Positions 56,754-64,000 of a DNA stretch of 64,000 nucleotides are shown here, one piece after another (the first letter of the stretch is position 1; the number at the start of each line of letters is the position of its first letter). The notes below the pieces were generated by a model that saw only the letters and a program-made list of their open reading frames with translations, made no database searches and had not been told where the DNA came from. The stretch spans positions 13,145,001 to 13,209,000 of the forward strand of contig CANUEZ040000116.1 of assembly GCA_948099385.1 (NCBI GenBank). The letters run 5' to 3'. This DNA is from Fasciola hepatica. Lineage: Eukaryota > Platyhelminthes > Trematoda > Plagiorchiida > Fasciolidae. Position numbers and translations under genes: made by a program.

Positions 56754-57590
56754 TCAATAGACGTTGGTTGTAGGGAACACGGTTCTATTATTGATGAACA
56801 TTAGTAAATAAAGGCAAATGGACGTACAACTGAACATCTCCAAACGTACGGCGAAAACTGTCAGTGCGACTCGTGTCGACCGAATGTCGAGTAGTCCCGG
56901 TTGAGGGAATTGACCCGTAACACGTTGGAAGCTGATTGGGTGTGTTAGGTGTGTGCGTGCGGTGTAATGGTCATAGGGCCAGTGTTTTAGTGTGTGTGTG
57001 TGTGTGTCTTTTCCAGTGGTCACTTGTGGACGATGATCACTAGTGCGAGTTCAAGTGTGGTACTCTGGGTCATCATGATATGGGGGAAACCGTGATGAAT
57101 GAACGTCAGTCCGTGTGTCTCATACAGAGAGCGGTCATGAGTGTGTGTGCATGTCACCAATGACGCCATACCGAAGCAACAAACATGTGGTCACATGAGC
57201 GTGCCTGCTTCAACGATCACGGAGCAGAAATCGATAATCGTGCGATGCGCGTGATTGCGTGTGAGAACAACACATGATGGGAGCAGTGCCGTGCGTGAAT
57301 GTGCGTGAGTGCATGAACCGTTGAGAAATGATCCAGCGACGTATGCACGTGTAATGCTCTTGCGTTCGGCACGAATTGTGGCCGAACCATGTGGAGAAGT
57401 GGTACCGGGGAAGTTGTTCTATTCGCATTGTTGATAGCAGATAATTACTGAACGTACAATCATGTTCGAAATAGACCGTACGGATATCAGGCAAAGACAA
57501 CTTAGGTTCAACAGTATGCAATATTGTATGAGGTGAACGAGCATTTAAGGAGTGATTGTTATCAGAAGGCTGATTTGTGGAACAAGGATT
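56754..57590. other. no gene recognised; GT-rich
   Basis: Contains a (TG)n tract at 56986-57008. Lies between the RTE 3' end and the gypsy protease remnant. Open frames have no domain support. Confidence 0.4.
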
Positions 57591-57799
57591 ACTAGAATTC
57601 GTGTCACATAGGTAGTTTCAGTTCAGCTTCAGTCTATTCAGCCATTAATCTCGCACTCCTGTGCTCTGGTTTCGGTTGCCACCTTCCTACATTGTCCACT
57701 AAAGAGCGAAAAGAATAGAGGCAATAGTGATAAAGATCCGAAAAAAGAAGTACCAAGGGGAAATCGAGAGGACAAGGTAAGAGTCCGAATGCAACTATG

Positions 57800-58183
57800 C
57801 CACTAACCGCGACACCTAGCCATATCACTCAATGTTTCCAACCTTTTAGTAAGCAGATCGCGTGGACCCCAACCAGGAAGTCTAACACGTCTTACTCGGT
57901 CAGGTCCACCGGTTGATGTTTTCATACCTTTTTGCTATGTCATGGTCTGACCACTTCTATCTAACTTCCAGTCACCACCTGCCTCAAAAAACAGCGTACA
58001 ACGAGGAAGTCTATCGATGTGTATGCGTAACACATGTCCCAACCACATTATCTTGTTTAGATTCAGCACTTGATCCAGAGACTGACCTCTGGTTATCAAC
58101 CCCTTACGCTGAACCTCAGCATTTCTGATACGGTGTTCCCAGAATATTGGGACAACGCTACGGGGACATCGGTGCTCGAACAC
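57800..58183 (-). pseudogene. RTE C-terminal region (copy B)
   Basis: FEHRCPRSVVPIFWEHRIRN (family V-F-D-H-R-C-L-R-x-I-x-x-I-W-W-x-H-R-x-S-N), then AEVQRKGL, SLDQVLNLNKIMWLGHVLRI, a DRLPRCTLF stretch and GRSGQTMT-like end. Read by eye as the tail of the same element. Confidence 0.75.
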
Positions 58184-58452
58184 CGACAGTCTTCGCCTAT
58201 CTTCTATCCTCGACGACCATGTTTTGAACCGTGCATAAGATTAGACCTAACCGTCGCAGTATACACTCTAAGTGTAACAGCCAATCCAATGTCACGCCAA
58301 AGTCACAGATGACGGAGGTTGTCAAAAGCCAATCACGTCTTCTGTATACGCAATAACACTTCATCCGTTGACTGTCCACCAGGTGAGATGTAAGTACCTA
58401 GGTAACAAATGTTTTCCACTTTAGCTAGAGCTCCCCCGGCCGACACAAGGTT

Positions 58453-59273
58453 TTATGTTGAGCCAACTTGGTCATGCAGCAGCATCTTACACTTTAAAGC
58501 TGGAGAACTTATCCCGAACATTGCTACCTTGTTGTTAAGGCTATCTAAAAGAGCTTGTAACTTACCTGGATCTTCACTCACAGGATCAATACCGTCCGCA
58601 TGTTCCAAGTCAGACAGGTTACTGTCTGAGAAAAGGTCGGTGCCGCTATTCTCACACGAAGATAGGGCTATCTCAAGAGTCAATTCAACTACCAAACTCA
58701 AGAGTAAGGGTGAAAGAGGGCAACCTTGACGGACACCAACTTCCATGGTGAGCTTGACGGAAAGATTGCCGGAAGCACGAACTCGGCTTTGGCTATTCGC
58801 ATACAACCATTGGAAAAAGGGAAATAAACTTCTCTGGCACAACCCGCAATGGGAGGGAGCGCCACACAACCGGGCGGTCGACAGAATCGAAAGCCGCTTT
58901 CAGATCAAGAAAGGCAAAGATTTTGGTCCTACGAAAGATGTTTCTATGCTCTAAGGTTTTGCCGAAGAGTGCAGATGTTGTCGATACCACCACGACCGGG
59001 TCAGGAACCGCCTTGATTCTCACGCGTACACATTTACCGGACATTGGATAATCGGTGAAGAATAAGACCAGTGAGCAGTTCGAACGCGATACTTACCAAT
59101 CTAATTCCTCTGTGGTTTGCACAAAAAGACCTGTCACTTTTCTTGTAAATCGACACAATCATCGATTTACACCATTCCCTCAGAATCTGCTCACCATCCC
59201 AAATAATACTGAGGAGTTCAGTTAACTCCGAAACCAAAGCTTCGCTTCCATCCTCCAAAAAAGATAGAGACAA
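58453..59273 (-). pseudogene. RTE reverse transcriptase (copy B)
   Basis: Three pieces: 59273-59034, 59044-58793 and 58869-58453, with two frameshifts. The catalytic pair reads D-G (EHADGIDP), so it would be inactive even if the frame were restored. It would copy LINE RNA at a nicked target. Confidence 0.78.
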
Positions 59274-59299
59274 CCCGCTTAAGTAAGAAACAGTACGTT

Positions 59300-60050
59300 T
59301 ACGACAAACACGAGGAAAATGAACATGCTTACCGCAAACGCGGTACTGGACATTTGATGCGGGTCAAAGCTTACAGTCAGCTGTGTGTTTGGTGCTCCCG
59401 CATCTACAGCAGTAAACACGCTGTTTGGAGACACGATCAGTCTTTGGTTCACCAACTCTGATACGAGTAATATCCGTACTGACTGCGTCGGCGTGGAATA
59501 GCTTGGCTTGCTTATGCATGCCGCTTTTAGTACGTGCAGTTTCACATGAAATAACCCAAATCAGTTTGAGGGAAATTTCTGCAAGTAAAACTTTACGAAA
59601 ACGTTGATCACAAACACCAGAAACCAGTTGCTGGCACAAAGTTGTAGTCACAGATGCGTACAGCATAGACAAGCCGAGAAAAGAAATCATCAATCTTCTC
59701 TCCGGGCTGCTGCTTAACATGTGAAAATTTTTAACGTGCCACATAGGCGTTTATACGGGATCTCCAATGCTTGTCTGATGTTTCGAGCGCATCTTTCAAC
59801 GAGGTTTTCATGCGCAAGCCCAATGCTTCAAATAGCCTTCGTCCTTCATCCCCCAGATAGAGTGGAAGAAGTTTCAGCTTGCGTTCTTCCGGAAGCTCGA
59901 TGTCAGCATTAGGACGGGCAAAATTTCCATATAGTCGATGAAAGTAGATCTCCACGAATTCCACGAATATGATGATGGTCCACCAGCGGCATCGATCCAA
60001 AAGTGATCTGGAGCACGAATTGTAGCAGATTTGAAGACGCAACGCCAAAA
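59300..60050 (-). pseudogene. gypsy gag with two zinc knuckles, broken
   Basis: Capsid part in pieces: FWIDAAGGPSSYSWNSWRST and a downstream helix (60020-59890), then AREKLACA-like helices. The nucleocapsid reads CCRCGSTKHTADCK (59405-59364) and, in a shifted frame, CGKHVHFPRVCRK (59325-59290): two C-x2-C-x4-H-x4-C knuckles. Several stops. It would package element RNA. The RTE LINE begins just after the second knuckle. Confidence 0.65.
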
Positions 60051-60416
60051 GTTGTACTCAGAACTAAGCAGATTATCAACAGGACATCACTGTATTGTAG
60101 AACTTAGACAGTAAACTGCAAGATCTAGCAAACGTATAATTTGAATGTACGCATCGATCGATTGTCCGTCTGAGCACATGCCTGTTCGGGCCAAACACGA
60201 CAACGAGAAATCTGAAAAAAAAACAGAAGGAGAATAGGATAAAACTGGAGCAGTGAAGAAGCAACTAACCATAGCTCTGAAGTCACTAACAGAGCTCAGA
60301 GTTATCTTCTATACAACCCTAGAACAGATAGGACCAACTGGCAGCCATAATACTCCACTTTACGGGTTATCAATTGTTCACAAACCGCGAATACTACTGA
60401 AACTAATTCAGGATAT

Positions 60417-60776
60417 GAGTTTTCAGTGACCTCGATCGTTTTGAGAAAATGACTATTTTCTGGACACCATTCTGGATCTATTTTCTCTACGATCTTTTCC
60501 GCCGTTTGACATCGACCTTGCAGTTTTCTCAGGTTGCGTACGTTTTACTGGACTGACTTTTCCGAGGTTTCCGTCGACTTCGTTTTAAATCACTTTCAGT
60601 TTCGGTCGTTCGCCGATAGTATACGCTCGCGGTTCGCTTTCTGCACAACCGTTGCGTTTCCGTTCGTTTTACGTTCGGTGTATCTCTCGTATCGGTACTG
60701 TTCCGGTGCCACGATATATAGAATAAACTTCACATCTGTAAACCGACTTGCGTCTTCTCTATTCGTCCGATAGAGG
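60417..60776. other. ~360-bp insertion in Penelope-like element 3, possibly a solo LTR
   Basis: Flanked by GGATAT (60411-60416 and 60777-60782). T/C-rich, with AATAAA at 60722. It interrupts the Penelope RT between two blocks normally adjacent. It starts GAGTTTTC and does not end in CA, so LTR identity is unsure. No coding signal is credible, though a 79-codon open frame overlaps it. Confidence 0.45.
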
Positions 60777-60959
60777 GGATATCGTTGGTATTTCGCCGCT
60801 AGACCCAATAGGAGACATGTTCACCAGCCGCTGTCGAACATCTTCTATAAGTTCATCCCCATATCACTTAGGTGCCCGATGACTCGGAGATGTACTTGGA
60901 CCGGTTCGCCGAAGGATTGCCCGCTACAGCCTAGAAGAGACTGATTAGCAAGCAACTTA

Positions 60960-61374
60960 GTGGAGAACTACAAATGGCTTCTGTGGATATGATGTCTTCA
61001 TTTACCAAATTGCCACTTCTAAAAATGAGCAATTATTTGTGCGATTTTATCGTAAAAACGAAATCGATTTCTGTATCTCCGTGACCTACTTGAATGAAAT
61101 ACGGTTACAATGCATTTCCAAATTCCAGTTTACCTTCAACGGAGAAATATACCTTCAGACCGATGGAGTCGCTATGGGGTCACTGCTAGGCCCCTTATTT
61201 GCTGATGTATTCATGGCTAAGCTGGAAAGCGAGAAACTTGGTGATATGATAGAAAGTCTATCCATCTATTGTCGATATGTAGATGAAATTTTTGTTCTAA
61301 CTGACAGTCATACACGGGTGGAAACACTGGTAGAGGAGTTCAATCAGGCTCTTAATGCGGTTGGCTGTACATAG
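60960..61374 (+). pseudogene. Penelope-like reverse transcriptase (element 3)
   Basis: Motif A SVDMMSSFTKLPLLKMSNYL (60975-61035), then after a frameshift a 111-codon frame: FTFNGEIYLQTDGVAMGSLL (motif B with D-G-V-A-M-G-S), GPLFADVFMAKLE, and YCRYVDEIFVLTDS, where motif C is Y-V-D-E instead of Y-V-D-D. It ends at a TAG near 61372. Inactive by lesion of the second Asp as well as by frame. Confidence 0.78.
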
Positions 61375-61682
61375 AAACTAGGAAAAAGGAACAATTTCCA
61401 CTTTCTAGATGTACTCTTTTCAGGGGTGAAGATGGTAAACAGCTCCGTCATGTTTATCACAGCCTAACGTGGGCAGACCAGTACACCAGTTTTGCCAGCT
61501 TTGTACCCATTGGGTATAAACCTAAACTTATTCGCTCACTCGCAGCCCGTGTTCGAATGATTTGCTCGAATGAGACTGTGAGTGAATAATTAGACGTTTT
61601 GAAACCAACGCTGTTGGATAGCAGATACCTTGAGCGCTCCACTCAGAAGAACATGACAGAAGAAGCAAAGAGATAGGGATTA

Positions 61683-62155
61683 GTGATCGTTAAGGAGAAA
61701 GAGTTTTACCTCCCTTCTAAAGTTGATCATAATACCGAGTTACTAATAAGTCGTTTAGAAAAAGCAATCGCTAGCACCTTTCCCGCTGCCACAATAAGTG
61801 TTCGCTTCACTAATCGACCAGTGATCTCTACGAACCTTAAATACAAGTTACCTGTCGTCACCTCATTCATGCTAACCTTTTCGTTTGTTCTCTCATGATC
61901 TGCGAGCTTTAAAGGTAGAACGAGGCGCCAACTATCACAAAGGATCAAAAAGCATAAATCGGCTTGGCTGACGACGGGAAACAAAAATCTGTTGACAGTG
62001 CAATCGAGGTGCGCCATGTGGACACTGAACATTGCGCAACTTACTATGCTTACAAAATGATCTACAGAGATCCTAGGAAAGCTCCGAAAGGCGCTCGAAA
62101 AAGATTTATAGTAACGGTGGATGCAGTTGCAATCAGATTATTGAATCCCTTTTAA
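61683..62155 (+). pseudogene. degraded C-terminal (nuclease) part of Penelope-like element 3
   Basis: The expected connector and GIY-YIG region. ISRLEKAIASTFPAATISVR recalls the connector helix. KLPVVTSF, then a gap where Y-x-G should lie, and TVDAVAIRLLNPF at the end equals the S-E-A-I-A-I-R-L-L block of element 2 with V-D-A for S-E-A. The Y-I-G motif itself is not readable. Confidence 0.5.
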
Positions 62156-62159
62156 CAGC

Positions 62160-63240
62160 AGGAGCTAGAACAGTTTTCGCAATACTGCGACACCTGGATC
62201 ATTATGTGCGGTGGGACAAATATGTAAAGTCATCCACAATGGAGTATGGAGAGTTGATGATCCGACCAGATCAAGGCTTTCACCTGAACAAAACATTCAG
62301 TATTCTGTGTCTGAATCCAGCAGACACTTTAAAATATACGCCTCACGGGTTGTCATGTACGATCACGCTCTTAAGCAATAGACAAAGTTTCCATATACCC
62401 GACGTCACCGAACGACTTCGATTCCAATACGAGTTCTATATATCTTTGCATTATGGTAGACGTTGGCTACAGACAAAATTCTATTTTTATTTGTCTTTTA
62501 AGTAAAGTGAACAGAGCATTGCCGGAATTTGCGATGTGTGAATGACAAGGCGTGGAATGAACTACATCTTCATGCCTGCAATGCACATATTAGGAAACTT
62601 CATCGAAGGAAGTCTTTATCCCCTTATACCCAAGACATCTAAGTTAAAAAAAACCAACGGGTAAACTGAGTAAAGTTTTGCTTCTAAACGGGAAAGAATT
62701 ATGATTATTGAATAAAATCATTGGAAACTCGTACTTCAGGTAAATTTTTAAACACCCTAGTGTGCTTCATTTAGATGGGCTGCTGGAATAGAATAATTAT
62801 ATGGCCAAAGCAAACCAATGAAATTCCCAAGGCTAATAAGGCTCCTCAAAAAAATAATTCTGAATGGAGTACTCAAAAACGTCACGAGGAGACTTCAGCT
62901 GATGATTAGTTTCTGATCGTAATTCACCAGGGGCTAAGATGTTTCACCAAAGTGGAAGACTTACGGTTTCGATTGCGGTTTGCGATGTTGAACTTCAGGA
63001 TATAAAAACTTAAATATATTCTCCATTATATAAGACAAAAATTCTTGTTCCAAAAATATGCTCCGTGAACACATTCTATTGCCCGATCAATCGAGTTCAG
63101 GCCTGTGCTCTTTGTCCATTCGAGAAGTGACCGACTGGGATACTCCAGTGAATGAAACTGGAACATTTGATGTGTATGTATGAATTGAGGTTAACCCATC
63201 ATTAGATATAACTCATTTTTATTAACAGCTGATTGGGCTT
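62160..63240. other. no gene recognised
   Basis: A 99-codon plus-strand frame at 62206-62505 has no recognisable domain. The rest is AT-rich and without coding signal. Confidence 0.35.
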
Positions 63241-63243
63241 AAT

Positions 63244-63330
63244 TCGATAGCTCGATTGGTAGGACATCTCGGATTGCAGGAGTTTAGTGGTTCTATTCCG
63301 GCTGGTGGCTTTGGACTTTTGGAAGTGAAG
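63244..63330 (+). repeat. tRNA-like SINE head
   Basis: TAGCTCGATTGGTAGG (63249-63264) fits the pol III A box, and GGTTCTATTCCGG (63289-63301) a B box with one change. The spacing (~28 bp) is tRNA-like, but the segment lacks a clean acceptor stem, so it is a SINE head or tRNA pseudogene rather than a tRNA gene. Confidence 0.5.
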
Positions 63331-63624
63331 AAAGCAAATGGACTGAGGCTTCTCAAGTCAATGACAAATTCTATGAATTAAATACGGTACATGGGACCGA
63401 GTCAAACAAACTACCAAGATACAATGATCACCTAACTTTTCAAGGGAGATAACAAGTCACTGTTGTAAATAGGTTAGATAAATTATTTGTTGTAATTAAC
63501 CCACTGATGAAATATCCACCTAGTCTACTCATTAGTGGCGTATACAGGGAACATTGACCTCTTGGGTCCAAGCATATATCCTCCTTTTCTAAAGCATTAA
63601 CACAGTTCATACCCACGTTTAGCG

Positions 63625-63626
<2 letters not shown>

Positions 63627-63655
<29 letters not shown>

Positions 63656-63659
63656 TACA
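63627..63659. repeat. TA-rich microsatellite
   Basis: TA units with one TG interruption, seen directly. Confidence 0.85.
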
Positions 63660-63914
63660 TAGCATGACTTTTCTACGTTTATTTTCCTGACTATGCTGTC
63701 ACAGATTTGTGCACATTCAACGTGAGAATTTTTTCCGGACGTTTCACCCGCGCATGCAAACTACACGCCGTAGGTACGAACTCCCAATCCCAGCTTCTCT
63801 GCTACACCAAAAAGCTCATCGAATGCCAAAAGTGAGTTAACGCTCAGAATTTTGTTTGTACTACCTGCCCCGTCACAACCTTTCGCGCCAAAGAAATCTT
63901 TTGACAGCGTACAT

Positions 63915-64000
63915 ATCTGCGGTGGTCAAAAGGTCATCAGGGTAGACTTCAACCACTCGGTCCTGGGTTCAAATCCTGCTTCCACCGCTGATCATTTCCC
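63915..64000 (+). repeat. SINE-like tRNA-derived segment at window end
   Basis: CTGCGGTGGTCAAAAGG may be the A box, and TCCTGGGTTCAAATCCTGC (63961-63979) is a strong B box. The SINE at 50345 has the same CCTGGGTTC start to its B box, so the two are probably one family. The copy runs off the window. Confidence 0.45.

Larger units (their letters stand above)
57590..59280 (-). mobile_element. RTE-like LINE, 5'-truncated, nested in gypsy (copy B)
   Basis: Minus strand. It starts directly after the second gypsy zinc knuckle with LSFLEDGSEALVSELTELL. RT follows: MIVSIYKKSDRSFCANHRGI, FAFLDLKAAFDSVDR (motif A), EVGVRQGCPLSPLLLSL (motif B), LEHADGIDPVSEDP (motif C: A-D-G instead of A-D-D). The C-terminal part is VFEHRCPRSV-like (FEHRCPRS, LNLNKIMWLGHVLRI), ending with a conserved tail near 57880 (VRLPGWGPRDL). 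The endonuclease is absent. Confidence 0.75.
54900..60050 (-). mobile_element. Ty3/gypsy element, decayed, with nested RTE LINE
   Basis: Minus strand, in order: gag (60050-59300), RTE insertion (59280-57590), DNA without clear sense (57590-56740), protease-to-RT linker (56740-56270), RT (56250-55740), eroded RNase H (to 55130) and a piece of integrase (55080-54940). No LTRs were found. Gag and pol are on the same strand and in the right order on either side of the RTE, so they are probably one element; this is inference. Confidence 0.6.
60300..62155 (+). mobile_element. Penelope-like element 3, decayed and split
   Basis: Plus strand. LYGLSIVHKPRILLKLI (60340-60405) is the RT start. After a ~360-bp foreign insertion the sense resumes: SSISSSPYHLGAR and LGDVLGPVRRRIARYSLEET (60830-60940). 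Then motif A (SVDMMSSFTKLPLL), and the block 61039-61374 with motifs B and C, then eroded sequence to a nuclease remnant (61690-62155). Closest in pattern to element 2 and different from element 1. Confidence 0.7.

Noticed and set aside
63249..63310. Functional tRNA gene
   Set aside because: A and B boxes are present, but the acceptor and anticodon stems do not close.
1..64000. CRISPR array, prophage, operon or toxin-antitoxin system
   Set aside because: No regularly spaced repeats, no compact gene clusters; the content is that of an intron-bearing eukaryotic genome.

Overview
Eukaryotic, repeat-dense DNA from a flatworm, most probably a digenean fluke. This is an inference from content: Penelope-like elements with GIY-YIG nucleases, RTE-type and CR1-like LINEs whose decayed proteins look like fluke copies, a BEL/Pao and several Ty3/gypsy fragments, pol III SINEs with a hammerhead-like relic, (TA)n microsatellites, and GT-AG introns with small exons. 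There are no operons, Shine-Dalgarno sites or CRISPR arrays. Genus and species cannot be told from the window.

Layout. 1-10.4 kb: purine-rich LINE debris, a gypsy gag relic and a BEL-LTR relic (minus strand), then a decayed CR1-like LINE on the plus strand (proline-rich ORF1, APE endonuclease, RT) and a possible LINE 3' tail. 10.45-18.6 kb: a LINE ORF1 on the minus strand split by a BEL/Pao element (10952-17632) with near-identical LTRs and a CTCCG target duplication; its polyprotein carries three in-frame stops and one frameshift. 19.3-26.5 kb: a second BEL relic, a decayed Penelope-like element, a gypsy pol relic and an RTE relic. 26.9-28.9 kb: an IS630/Tc1/mariner-type transposon with 315-bp arms that look identical, around a dead transposase. 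31.9-40.3 kb: another RTE relic, a tentative plus-strand gene (33.1-33.9 kb), a largely intact Penelope-like ORF bracketed by (TA)n, and a long RTE copy.

41.7-54.7 kb holds the only convincing host gene: about 20 exons on the minus strand, with a signal peptide, a cadherin-like domain lacking the usual calcium motifs, cysteine-rich and beta-rich exons, and a secreted-type C-terminus. Splice phases agree at most junctions; three stay unresolved. Its introns hold SINEs and microsatellites.

54.9-64 kb: a gypsy element on the minus strand (gag to integrase remnant) with an RTE LINE nested right after its gag zinc knuckles, a third Penelope-like relic split by a ~360-bp insertion, and tRNA-like SINE heads to the end of the window.

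Most coding signal here is mobile-element protein, much of it broken. All matches were made by eye from motifs; no database was searched. Exon limits are good to a few bases where phases agree and are approximate elsewhere.
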